This document shows positions 1 through 6,784 of a stretch of 9,542 nt of DNA, one piece after another (the first letter of the stretch is position 1; each line of letters opens with the position of its first letter). The translations under genes and the position numbers were made by a program. The notes below the pieces were generated by a model. It searched no databases and was not told the DNA's origin. It saw nothing but the letters and a program-made list of their open reading frames with translations. The DNA is from an uncultured Pseudomonadota bacterium (GTDB lineage Bacteria; Pseudomonadota; Gammaproteobacteria; Burkholderiales; Usitatibacteraceae). The DNA lies in the NCBI GenBank assembly GCA_946885905.1, contig CAMPHL010000057.1, positions 1 through 9,542 on the forward strand. Direction: 5' to 3'.

Positions 1-1
1 G

Positions 2-1933
2 GATGCCGCGCGCAAGGCGCGGCACGAGGTGGAGACCGCGCGCCTCATGAAGAAGTACCACGCCGCGGACGCGCAGGCGGCGCTCCGGCGCTACGCCGCC
101 GAGGCCGACGCCGAGTTCGCCGCGATCGAGAAGGCGACCAGGGTGCCGCCCACGCCCTTCGTGAAGTCGCCGCCGATGACGCTCGACGACAACCTCGAGT
201 ACGAGGCGGCGAAGCTCGCCAACGGCGTGCCGCTCGTCGCCTCGCGCTTCGACAACATGACCGGGGCGCTCACCGGCATCGCGCTTCGCCTGGACGGCGT
301 GCCGCGCGACGAGCTGCGCTATGTGTCGCTCCTGCCGCAGCTCCTCGCGACCGTCGGCGTGATCGAGGACGGCCGCCCCGTGCCGTACGAGGAGATGCGC
401 GAGCGGCTGCGCAAGGAGATCCTCGCGCTCACGCCCTCCTTCTCGACCAACCCGCGCACCGGCCGCGTCGAGATCGTGGTGCGCGGCTCGGGCATCGGCC
501 TGGAGGAATCCACGCGCGCGCTCGACTGGATGGCGCTCGTGCTCCACAGCCCCGACTGGCGGCCCGAGAACCTGGCCCGCATCCGCGACGTGGTCGACCA
601 ACAGCTCGCGGCGTTGCGCAACACCGTGCAGCGGCCGGAGGAGTACTGGGTGAACGACCCGGCGAACGCTTACCGCATGCAGCGGCACCCGGTGTACCTC
701 GCCGCCGATTCGTTCCTCACGCGCACGCACAACGCCCTCAGGTTGCGCTGGATGCTGAAGGACGCGGCCCCGGGCGATGTCGAGGATGTCGGCGCCTTCC
801 TCGTGCGCCTGGGCGACGCCGGCAAGTCGATGAAGCGCGCGGAGCTGAAGGCGATGCTCACGGGAGCAAAGGCCCCGGGCCTGGCCGAGCTCACGCCCGC
901 GCAGCGGGCGATCGCGGAGGAGGCGCTGCGCGACCTCGACCTTTCGTTGATCGAGGTGCCGGAGGCCACGCTCGCCACGGACTTCGCCTACCTGGCGCGC
1001 GCGATGCGGGAAGACCTCGGCACGCCGGCGACACACGCCCTCGCGAAGCTCGAATCGCTTCGCAAGCGGCTGCTGCGCACCGGCGGCGCACGCCTCTTCC
1101 TCGCGTCTTCCGGCGAGTTCCGCGCCGCGCTCGCGCCGCGCATCGAGGCTTTCGCGGGGCGGCTGGAGAAGGCCGACCTTGCGCCCATCTGGCACGCCAC
1201 CGACGGTGTCATCGATTCGCGCCTGCGCGAACGCGACCCGAAGGCCGCGCCAGTCCACACCAGCCTCTACGCGCCCAACAAGCAGGGTGGCGTGATCATG
1301 ACGTCCGTGCCCTCGGCGCATTACGCCGACTTCGACGACAAGGAGAAGCAGCTCGACTACCTCGCCGGCCGCCTCTATGGCGGCGGCGGCACGCACGCAG
1401 TGTTCTCCAAGACCGTGGGCGCCGGGCTCGCGTACAGCAACGGCATCCGCGGCTCGATCTCGAGCGGCCGCGCAGGCTACTACGCCGAGCGCACGCCGGA
1501 GCTGCCGCAGACGGTTCGCTTCGTCGTGGGCGTCCTGAAGGGCGGCGCGGTCGACCACTCGCTCGGCGAGTACGTCCTCGCGCAGGCCTTCCTCGAATCG
1601 CGCGCGTCCGGGACCTACGAGGCCCGCGCCGAGGGCATCGCCAACGACCTCGCCGACGGCCAGCCGCCCGAGCAGGTTCGGCGCTTCCGCCAGTCCATCC
1701 TCGAGCTGCGCAAGGATCCGAAGCTGGTCGACAAGCTCTTCGCCCGCAAGGACCGCGTCTACGAGCGCATCGTCCCGGGCTACGGCGGCAAGAGCGGCCA
1801 GGTGGCGGATGGCGCGTTCATGGTGATCGGCCCGGACAAGCAGCTCGACGCCTGGGAGGCGTACCTGAAGGCGACCGAAGGGCCGCAGGCCAAGCTCTAC
1901 CGGCTATACGGAAGGGACTTCTGGATGCCGTAA
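2..1933 (+). CDS. M16-family (pitrilysin/PreP-like) metalloprotease, C-terminal part (5' end outside window)
   Basis: The reading frame is open to the left edge, so the gene starts upstream. The GTG at 29 is only the first start-like codon in view and probably not the true start. About 643 codons are visible, ending in TAA. The order resembles the last two thirds of M16C presequence-protease-like enzymes (family size about 950-1000 aa). First comes a third M16-type domain starting near base 200 (ANGVPLVASRFDN). A helical M16C-associated linker follows, roughly bases 750-1050. The C-terminal domain has the glycine-rich YGGGGTHAVFSKTVGAGLAYS stretch near 1377-1440 and an R..Y-containing segment just after it (GRAGYYAER). 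The zinc motif HxxEH belongs to the missing N-terminal domain, so catalytic competence cannot be judged. M16 proteases degrade peptides or small proteins; location (periplasm or cytoplasm) cannot be told without the N-terminus. There is no apparent functional link to the transporter operon downstream. The family call is firm, the subfamily less so. Confidence 0.85.
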   Translation, partial: DAARKARHEVETARLMKKYHAADAQAALRRYAAEADAEFAAIEKATRVPPTPFVKSPPMTLDDNLEYEAAKLANGVPLVASRFDNMTGALTGIALRLDGVPRDELRYVSLLPQLLATVGVIEDGRPVPYEEMRERLRKEILALTPSFSTNPRTGRVEIVVRGSGIGLEESTRALDWMALVLHSPDWRPENLARIRDVVDQQLAALRNTVQRPEEYWVNDPANAYRMQRHPVYLAADSFLTRTHNALRLRWMLKDAAPGDVEDVGAFLVRLGDAGKSMKRAELKAMLTGAKAPGLAELTPAQRAIAEEALRDLDLSLIEVPEATLATDFAYLARAMREDLGTPATHALAKLESLRKRLLRTGGARLFLASSGEFRAALAPRIEAFAGRLEKADLAPIWHATDGVIDSRLRERDPKAAPVHTSLYAPNKQGGVIMTSVPSAHYADFDDKEKQLDYLAGRLYGGGGTHAVFSKTVGAGLAYSNGIRGSISSGRAGYYAERTPELPQTVRFVVGVLKGGAVDHSLGEYVLAQAFLESRASGTYEARAEGIANDLADGQPPEQVRRFRQSILELRKDPKLVDKLFARKDRVYERIVPGYGGKSGQVADGAFMVIGPDKQLDAWEAYLKATEGPQAKLYRLYGRDFWMP

Positions 1934-1938
1934 ACCAA

Positions 1939-2040
1939 ACACCGGGGCCAGGTACGGGACAGGTACTTGTGCCAGGTCTCTCCTAGGCGCGCCTAGGAGA
2001 GACCTGGCACAAGTACCTGTCCCGTACCTGGCCCCGGTGT
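1939..2040. repeat. Perfect 102-bp palindrome (51-bp arms, no spacer)
   Basis: The arms 1939-1989 and 1990-2040 are exact reverse complements with no loop; symmetry stops at 1938/2041. The element begins 5 bp after the protease stop and ends 33 bp before the phnD ATG. The outer ends read ACACCGGGG...CCCCGGTGT. Each arm carries three CAGGT units (left arm at 1949, 1960 and 1973). The centre is CCTAGGCGCGCCTAGG, an 8-bp GGCGCGCC flanked by two overlapping CCTAGG. In RNA it would fold into a very long stem and could end transcription of the protease gene, though no T-run follows. Its form resembles REP-type or MITE-like intergenic elements that non-autonomous RAYT/IS200-like systems spread. No transposase is in the window, so that origin is inference. 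Confidence 0.95.
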
Positions 2041-2060
2041 AGGATTTCGGGACACTTAAA

Positions 2061-2067
2061 AGGGGAG
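2061..2067 (+). promoter_or_regulatory. Ribosome binding site of phnD
   Basis: The purine stretch AGGGGAG lies 6 bases before the ATG at 2074 and supports that start over the in-frame ATG at 2080. It is just outside the 102-bp palindrome, so the site would remain single-stranded even if the palindrome folds in the mRNA. No convincing -35/-10 pair fits into the 33 bases between palindrome and ATG. The operon promoter must therefore lie inside the palindrome or within the upstream protease gene. Confidence 0.7.
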
Positions 2068-2073
2068 AACAGC

Positions 2074-3066
2074 ATGGCGATGCAGAAATGGATGGCCGGG
2101 GCGCTCGTGGCCGCGGCTTTCGCGGCGACCGGGGCCCATGCCCAGGCGTGCTCGAACCGCGGCGACCTCGACGAGCGCTTCTGCGACGAGGACAAGAACC
2201 TGATCGCGGACCTGCCGAAAGACGCGAAGCAGTGGCAGAACCCCGCCACGCTCATCTTCTCGTACACGCCGGTCGAGGATCCCGCGGTCTACGAGAACGT
2301 CTTCGACGACTTCATGACCCACCTCGCCAAGGTCACGGGCAAGAAGGTGCGCTGGTTCCCGGCCGAGTCGTACGCGGCGCAGGTCGAAGCGCTGCGCTCC
2401 GGGCGCCTGCACATCGCGGGTGTCGCGACCGGCCCCACGCCCTACGCGGTCAACCTCGCCGGCTTCGAGCCCATCGTCTCGATGATGAAGCCCGACGGCA
2501 GCATCGGCTACAAGCTGCAGGTCATCACGCACAAGGACAGCCCGATCAAGTCGATCGCCGATCTCAAGGGCAAGCGGGTGGCGCACGTGACCCCGTCGTC
2601 CAACTCCGGCGACCTCGCGCCGCGCGCGCTCTTCACCTCCATGGGCGTGACCCCGGGCAAGGACTACGAGGTGCTCTTCTCGGGCAAGCACGACAACTCG
2701 ATCATGGGCGTGGTGAACAAGGACTACGACGCCGCACCCGTCGCTTCCACCGTGGTGGACCGCATGCAGGCGCGCGGCATGTTCAAGGCCGGCGACCTGC
2801 GCGTGGTGTATGAATCGGCGCCCTTCCCGCGCACCGCCTTCGGCGTGCCGTACAACCTCGATCCCACGCTCAAGGCGAAGATCAAGGAGGCGTTCCTCAC
2901 CTTCGACTTCAAGAACTCCAAGATCGGCAAGGAGTTCAAGGACAGCGACAAGTTCGGCGCCATCGACTACAAGGAAGCGTGGCGCGACGTGCGCACGATC
3001 CAGCAAACGTCGGGCGTGAAGTACACGCAGGAGGCGCTGGGCAAGCTCGGCAAGAAGGCCGAATAG
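2074..3066 (+). CDS. phnD: Phosphate/phosphonate ABC transporter periplasmic binding protein (PhnD-like)
   Basis: This 330-aa protein would capture the substrate in the periplasm and deliver it to the PhnE permeases. Residues 1-23 form a classic Sec signal peptide: basic start, alanine-rich core, cleavage after AHA. There is no lipobox, so the mature protein is probably soluble. The PhnD-type type II binding fold shows a first strand with [16 protein letters not shown] (62-77), SGRLHIAG (109-116), the hinge [20 protein letters not shown] (164-183) and [19 protein letters not shown] (203-221). In the E. coli PhnD family the S/T-rich loop and the following His bind the phosphonate group; here these are SSNSG (175-179) and H206. 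C26 and C37 could form a disulfide. The protein is first in a five-gene operon and its TAG shares its last base with the phnC GTG. The family is clear from both sequence and neighbours. The substrate (phosphonate, phosphite, phosphate or a phosphate ester) is not determinable. Confidence 0.9.
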   Translation: MAMQKWMAGALVAAAFAATGAHAQACSNRGDLDERFCDEDKNLIADLPKDAKQWQNPATLIFSYTPVEDPAVYENVFDDFMTHLAKVTGKKVRWFPAESYAAQVEALRSGRLHIAGVATGPTPYAVNLAGFEPIVSMMKPDGSIGYKLQVITHKDSPIKSIADLKGKRVAHVTPSSNSGDLAPRALFTSMGVTPGKDYEVLFSGKHDNSIMGVVNKDYDAAPVASTVVDRMQARGMFKAGDLRVVYESAPFPRTAFGVPYNLDPTLKAKIKEAFLTFDFKNSKIGKEFKDSDKFGAIDYKEAWRDVRTIQQTSGVKYTQEALGKLGKKAE

Positions 3067-3854
3067 TGCCGGCGCTCCTCGCGATCGAGGGGCTCGCCAA
3101 GGTCTATCGCGGAGGACAGCGTGCGCTCGACGGGGTGAGCTTCACCGTCGAGCGTCCCGAGGTTATCGCCGTGATCGGGTCCTCGGGCGCGGGCAAGAGC
3201 ACCCTCATCCGCTGCATCAACCGGCTGGTCGAGCCCACCTCGGGCCGCATCCGCCTGGGCGACGTGGACGTCGTGGCCGCACCGCGCACGGAGCTGCGGC
3301 GGATCCGGCGGCGCATCGGGATGATCTTCCAGGAGTTCAACCTGGTCGAGCGCCTCACCGTCATGGAGAACCTGCTCTCCGGGCGGCTGGGCTCGGTGGG
3401 CTTCTTCGCCTCGCTCGCGCGCCGCTATCCGCCCGCGGACATCTCCAACGCCTTCGCGCTGCTCGACCGCGTGGGCCTCGCCGGCTACCACGACAAGCGC
3501 GCGGACGCGCTCTCCGGCGGGCAGCGCCAGCGCGTGGGCATCGGCCGCGCCCTCATGCAGGAGCCGGACCTGCTGCTGGTCGACGAGCCCACCGCGAGCC
3601 TCGATCCCAAGACCGCGCGCCAGATCATGCGCCTCATCCGCGAGCTGGCGGTCGAACGCGCGCGCCCGGCGCTCATCAACATCCACGACGTGGCGCTCGC
3701 GCAGGATTTCTCCGATCGCGTGATCGGGCTCAAGTCCGGGCGCGTGGCCTTCGACGGGCCACCCTCGGGCCTCACGCCCGCGGTCCTCACCGACATCTAC
3801 GGCGAGGAGGATTGGAGCCGCACGATCCGCAAGGCGGAAGAGGAAACGGCGTGA
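3066..3854 (+). CDS. phnC: Phosphonate/phosphate-type ABC transporter ATP-binding protein (PhnC-like)
   Basis: This is the cytoplasmic ATPase that powers the importer. The start is GTG 3066, which overlaps the phnD stop by one base (TAGTG). It gives 262 aa, the usual PhnC length, and begins directly with the first strand of the ABC fold. All nucleotide-binding motifs are intact: Walker [10 protein letters not shown] (38-46), Q-loop Q89 in FQEFNLV, signature [15 protein letters not shown] (149-163), Walker B LLLVDEP (169-175), D-loop SLDP and the switch histidine H207 in INIHDVALA. The insertion between Q-loop and signature ([17 protein letters not shown]) is typical of PhnC. An upstream in-frame start at 2979 would add residues from inside phnD and is not credible. 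It works with the two permeases that follow. Confidence 0.95.
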   Translation: MPALLAIEGLAKVYRGGQRALDGVSFTVERPEVIAVIGSSGAGKSTLIRCINRLVEPTSGRIRLGDVDVVAAPRTELRRIRRRIGMIFQEFNLVERLTVMENLLSGRLGSVGFFASLARRYPPADISNAFALLDRVGLAGYHDKRADALSGGQRQRVGIGRALMQEPDLLLVDEPTASLDPKTARQIMRLIRELAVERARPALINIHDVALAQDFSDRVIGLKSGRVAFDGPPSGLTPAVLTDIYGEEDWSRTIRKAEEETA

Positions 3855-4651
3855 GCTCGGTGGCCTATCCCACGCATTGGCGGCCGCCGCCCTTCCTGCG
3901 CACGCGCACGCGCCAGAACCTCGCGATCGTCGCGGCCATCGCGTACTGCATCTGGGCGGTCGCGGGGCTCAACATCGACCCCAACCGCGCGCTCGCCGGA
4001 TTCGGCCGCGCCTGGGACCTGGTCGCGCGGATGTTCCCGCCGGACTTCGCCCGCCACGAGCTGCTCGTGAAGGGCATGGTGGAGAGCCTGCAGATGGCCT
4101 TGGCCGCCACGCTGGCGGGACTCGTCCTCAGCGTCCCGCTCGGCATCGCCGCGGCCTCGAACCTCGCGCCGCGGCCGGTCTACCTCTTCGCGCGCGCCGT
4201 GATCGTCGTCGGGCGCACGTTCCACGAGATCATCATCGCGATCTTCTTCGTGAAGCTCTTCGGCTTCGGCCCGGTCGCGGGCCTGCTCACGCTCGCCTTC
4301 GCCTCCATGATCTTCCTCGCCAAGATGCTCGCCGAGGACATCGAGAACGTCCGCGCGGGCCCGATCGAGGCGATGCGGGCCACGGGCGCGGGCTTCGGGC
4401 AGGTGGTGGTGTACGCGATCGTGCCGCAGGTGCTCTCGCGCGCCACGGGCGTGGCCATCTACCGGCTCGACGCCAACGTGCGCCACTCCACCGTGATCGG
4501 CATCGTGGGCGCCGGCGGGATCGGGCAGACGCTCTCGGCTTCCTTCTCGCGTTACGACTACGACTTCGCCGCGGCGATCCTGCTCTCGATCATCGCGCTC
4601 GTGGCGCTGGGCGAGTGGTTCAGCGACTGGATGCGCCGGAGGATGCGGTGA
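3851..4651 (+). CDS. phnE: Phosphonate/phosphate-type ABC transporter permease 1 (PhnE-like)
   Basis: This is an inner-membrane permease subunit of 266 aa. The GTG at 3851 overlaps the phnC stop in a GTGA junction and has an AGAGGAAA ribosome site a few bases upstream. A first membrane helix spans about residues 23-42. The transmembrane core then follows, with helices near 83-102, 110-135, 140-160 and one near the C-terminus. The cytoplasmic EAA loop that docks on PhnC is at about 162-181 ([12 protein letters not shown] core), followed by the PhnE-type segment [10 protein letters not shown]. It is clearly homologous to the next gene, and the two probably form a heterodimeric channel. A TTG at 3812 in the same frame is inside phnC and unlikely as start. 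Confidence 0.93.
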   Translation: MSSVAYPTHWRPPPFLRTRTRQNLAIVAAIAYCIWAVAGLNIDPNRALAGFGRAWDLVARMFPPDFARHELLVKGMVESLQMALAATLAGLVLSVPLGIAAASNLAPRPVYLFARAVIVVGRTFHEIIIAIFFVKLFGFGPVAGLLTLAFASMIFLAKMLAEDIENVRAGPIEAMRATGAGFGQVVVYAIVPQVLSRATGVAIYRLDANVRHSTVIGIVGAGGIGQTLSASFSRYDYDFAAAILLSIIALVALGEWFSDWMRRRMR

Positions 4652-5454
4652 GCGCGGTCGCGAAGCGCTATCCCGAGGTCTGGCGCCGCCGCACGCCGAA
4701 GGAGTCGATCGCCGCGTGGCTCTCGGTGGCCGCGGTCGCGTTCCTCGCGGCGTGGTCGGTTTCCGCGCTCGAGATCGAATGGGCCTTCTTCGCCGATGCG
4801 CACGAGCAGGCCGCGGACCTCGTGGGCCGCATGTGGCCGCCGCGGTGGTCGTACCTGCCCTCGATCCTGAAGCCGCTGCTCGAGACCATCCACATCGCCA
4901 CGCTCGGCACCGCCATCGGCCTCGTGTTCTCCATCCCGATCGCGTTCCTCGCCGCCCGCAACACGACGCTGAACGGCTTCACATGGGCCGTGGGCCGCGC
5001 GCTCCTGGTGGCCTCGCGCTCGGTGAACACCGTGATCTGGGGGCTCGTGTTCGTCGCCATCTTCGGGCCCGGGCCGCTCGCCGGCGTGGCGGCGGTGGCG
5101 GCGCGCTCGGTCGGGTTCCTCGCCAAGCTCCTGGCCGAGGCGATCGAGGAAGCCGCCGAGGGACCGATCGAGGCGATCCGGGCAACCGGCGCCGGGACCG
5201 GGCAGGTGTACCTCATCGGGATCTTCCCGCAGGTGATCCCCGTGGTGCTCGGCACGACCGTGTATCGGTGGGACATCAACATCCGCGAGTCAAGCGTGCT
5301 CGGCTTCGTGGGCGCCGGCGGCATCGGCCTGCAGCTCTACGCCTCGATCAACCAGTTCGCCTGGCAGCAGGTGCTGGTGGTGCTCGTGGCGATCCTCATG
5401 GTGGTGCTCCTGAGCGAGGCGATCTCCGCCTACGTCCGTGCCCGCATCTCCTGA
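4648..5454 (+). CDS. phnE: Phosphonate/phosphate-type ABC transporter permease 2 (PhnE-like)
   Basis: This is a second PhnE-type membrane subunit, 268 aa. GTG 4648 overlaps the stop of the first permease (GTGA), with GGAGGA at 4638-4643 as ribosome site. It has one N-terminal membrane helix (about 21-40), an extracytoplasmic segment and then a multi-helix core. The EAA loop is at about 164-183 (EGPIEAIRATGAG). The conserved SSVLGFVGAGGIGLQLY motif follows. The loop and the VGAGGIG motif parallel those of permease 1, so the pair arose by duplication and diverged. Tandem phnE genes are common in this transporter family. The long in-frame extension upstream to 3877 is only the shadow of permease 1. 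Confidence 0.93.
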   Translation: MSAVAKRYPEVWRRRTPKESIAAWLSVAAVAFLAAWSVSALEIEWAFFADAHEQAADLVGRMWPPRWSYLPSILKPLLETIHIATLGTAIGLVFSIPIAFLAARNTTLNGFTWAVGRALLVASRSVNTVIWGLVFVAIFGPGPLAGVAAVAARSVGFLAKLLAEAIEEAAEGPIEAIRATGAGTGQVYLIGIFPQVIPVVLGTTVYRWDINIRESSVLGFVGAGGIGLQLYASINQFAWQQVLVVLVAILMVVLLSEAISAYVRARIS

Positions 5455-6340
5455 GGCCGATTACGGCGGCGTGATCGCCTTCGAGCGCGTGCGTGACCTC
5501 GCGCGCGACCACGACGGATTCATCGTGGACCAATGGGGAGTCATGCACGACGGCACGAAGCCCTACGCCGGGGCGATCGAGTGCCTCGCCCAGCTGCACG
5601 CGGCCGGCAAGCACGTGGTGGTGCTGTCGAACACGGGCCGCCCGAGGGTGGAGAACATCCGCATGCTGGCCGGGATGGGCTTCGATGCGCGCCATTTCGA
5701 CCGCTTCGTGGCCGCCGGCGAAGATGCCCGCGAGGCGATCGAGCGGCGCGCCACGCCCTTCCACGCGAAGCTCGGGCGCCGCTATTACGCATTCACGCGT
5801 GGGGACGACGACGTGTCGCTGGTGGAAGGAATCGGGCTCGAGCGCGTGGCCCGCGTCGCCGAGGCCGACTTCCTCATCGTGATCGGCATCGACTCGCCGC
5901 GCCTCAGGGTGGCCGACTACGAGCCGCAGCTCGCGGAGGGCGCCGCCAGGGACCTACCGATGATCTGCGCCAACCCCGACATCGTCCGTCCATCGCCGCA
6001 GGGCCTGCTCGACGCGCCGGGGGCGCTCGCGCAGCGCTACGAAGCGCTGGGGGGCGAGGTTTTCTACCACGGCAAGCCGCACGCGGCGATCTACGGCTCG
6101 TGCCTCGCGGCGCTTCCCGGAGTGCCGAAGGAACGCGTCGTCTGCGTGGGCGACTCGATCGAGCACGACATCCTCGGGGCCTCGCGTGCAGGCTTGAAAA
6201 GCGCCTTCGTGACCGGAGGGATTCACGCGGAGGACCTGGGCGCCGCCTGGGGACGGCTACCGGAGGCGGCCGCCTGGGAGGGATTCGCGCAGGACGTTGT
6301 CGCCCGCCCCGACTACCTGCTTCCCGCCTTCGTCTGGTAA
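5438..6340 (+). CDS. HAD superfamily class IIA hydrolase (NagD-like phosphatase family)
   Basis: This is a 300-aa cytoplasmic protein with the HAD class IIA order. Motif I with nucleophile D31 lies in FIVDQWGVMHDG, motif II S64 in VVLSNTGR, the class IIA cap spans about residues 70-200 with the CANPD loop (177-181), motif III is K213 in HGKPH, and motif IV is D239/D244 in VGDSIEHDILGASRAG. The +2 residue of motif I is Trp (D31-Q-W33) where most HAD phosphatases carry the acid/base Asp. A D-x-W-G-V-x-H-D-G motif is, as I recall, typical of an uncharacterised class IIA subfamily (TIGR01459). GTG 5438 overlaps the permease gene by 17 bases. GTG 5471 is an alternative start that also keeps motif I, and neither has a strong ribosome site. 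Its place as last gene of the operon suggests action on the imported phosphorylated compound. That role is inference. Confidence 0.85.
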   Translation: MPASPEADYGGVIAFERVRDLARDHDGFIVDQWGVMHDGTKPYAGAIECLAQLHAAGKHVVVLSNTGRPRVENIRMLAGMGFDARHFDRFVAAGEDAREAIERRATPFHAKLGRRYYAFTRGDDDVSLVEGIGLERVARVAEADFLIVIGIDSPRLRVADYEPQLAEGAARDLPMICANPDIVRPSPQGLLDAPGALAQRYEALGGEVFYHGKPHAAIYGSCLAALPGVPKERVVCVGDSIEHDILGASRAGLKSAFVTGGIHAEDLGAAWGRLPEAAAWEGFAQDVVARPDYLLPAFVW

Positions 6341-6357
6341 CACCGGGGGCCCGGTGT
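6340..6357. terminator. Short hairpin between convergent genes, probable bidirectional terminator
   Basis: The sequence ACACCGGG-GG-CCCGGTGT has 8-bp GC-rich arms and a 2-base centre. It starts on the last base of the HAD gene stop codon and ends on the first plus-strand base of the VOC stop codon on the opposite strand. It is the only sequence between the two convergent genes. There is no T-run on either side, so rho-independent activity is uncertain. Its outer ends equal the tips of the 102-bp palindrome at 1939-2040, so it may instead be a reduced copy of that element. Confidence 0.6.
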
Positions 6358-6728
6358 CAGGGCGACTCCGAAGGATCGAAGTCGAGCTCCACCTTCGCGC
6401 CCATCGGGTCATGGCAGAAGAGCTGCCAGATGCGCGTACCGGCTTGCTGGCGCACGACGTGCTCGACTCCGTGCCGCTTCATGCGCGCCACGGTCGCCCC
6501 GAGGTCGCTCGCGCTGAAGGCCATGTGGTCGATCACGCCCGCCGGCGGCAGCGAGCTCACCTTCGACACGTGCAGGATCGCGCGGCCGCCGGCGTAGAAC
6601 CAAGCGCCTTCGAATCCCAGGTGCGGCCGGTCGCCCTCGGTGAGCCCGATGACGTCGCGGTAGAACCGGCGCGTCTTCTCGACGTCGTCGGTCAGCACGT
6701 TGAAATGATTCATCCCGCTAATGGCCAT
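6357..6728 (-). CDS. VOC-family (glyoxalase/bleomycin-resistance/dioxygenase fold) protein
   Basis: This is a small cytoplasmic protein of 123 aa with two beta-alpha-beta-beta-beta modules. It begins MNHFNVLTDDVEKTRRFY, the common first module of the vicinal oxygen chelate superfamily, and its second module starts at IDHMAFSASDL. Candidate metal ligands sit where the family expects them: H8, H53, H68 and E114 (AKVELDF). This suggests an active metal-binding enzyme such as a lyase, dioxygenase or thiol transferase. The substrate is not predictable. ATG 6728 is preceded on its strand by a GGGAGGG ribosome site about 5 bases away. The gene lies 56 bases after the caspase gene on the same strand and may be cotranscribed with it. 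It converges on the HAD gene, with only the short hairpin between. Confidence 0.88.
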   Translation of the reverse strand: MAISGMNHFNVLTDDVEKTRRFYRDVIGLTEGDRPHLGFEGAWFYAGGRAILHVSKVSSLPPAGVIDHMAFSASDLGATVARMKRHGVEHVVRQQAGTRIWQLFCHDPMGAKVELDFDPSESP

Positions 6729-6732
6729 CTCA

Positions 6733-6739
6733 TCCCTCC
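6733..6739 (-). promoter_or_regulatory. Ribosome binding site of the VOC gene
   Basis: On the minus strand GGGAGGG stands about 5 bases before the ATG at 6728. It supports that start over the internal Met at codon 6. It falls directly after the stop of the ATPase-tail remnant, so the VOC gene may originally have followed an ATPase gene with almost no gap. Confidence 0.65.
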
Positions 6740-6741
6740 CT

Positions 6742-6780
6742 TCAAGCCAGTCGAGCGACCTTCAGCACTTCCTCGAAGGC
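6742..6780 (-). pseudogene. Remnant of a GspE/PulE-type ATPase C-terminus (12 residues plus stop)
   Basis: In one minus-strand frame this stretch reads AFEEVLKVARLA followed by TGA. The intact ATPase gene to the right ends TFEEVLKAAPLA then TGA. Nine of the last eleven residues agree, and the stop falls at the same position. Nineteen bases are identical (6759-6777 versus 8400-8418), after which the copies diverge mostly at wobble positions. The frame differs from that of the caspase gene and begins just at its stop. It is therefore a leftover 3' end of a second ATPase copy, or a copy made when the caspase gene was inserted. It has no start and is not expressed as a gene of its own. Confidence 0.65.
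6759..6777. repeat. 19-bp direct repeat, copy A (matches 8400-8418)
   Basis: The 19 bases CCTTCAGCACTTCCTCGAA occur here and at 8400-8418 in the same orientation, flanking the whole caspase gene. In both places they encode FEEVLK at the end of an ATPase frame on the minus strand. The pair could recombine to delete the caspase gene and restore a single intact ATPase 3' end. Confidence 0.9.
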
Positions 6781-6784
6781 GGGA

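Noticed and set aside
1939..2040. CRISPR repeat or integron attC site
   Set aside because: There is only one palindrome with no repeat-spacer array, and no integrase or attC core sites. A dispersed REP/MITE-like repeat fits better.
2056..3006. 316-codon open frame on the - strand opposite phnD
   Set aside because: Its composition (Val, Arg, His, Asp, Glu) and phase fit a codon-bias shadow, and phnD has a signal peptide and family motifs on the other strand.
2979..3065. N-terminal extension of phnC
   Set aside because: It lies inside phnD in another frame. GTG 3066 gives the usual family length and starts right at the ABC fold.
3877..4647. Upstream extension of the second permease frame
   Set aside because: It is Arg/Ala/Gly/Pro-rich without membrane segments, the shadow of permease 1. 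The real protein starts at GTG 4648.
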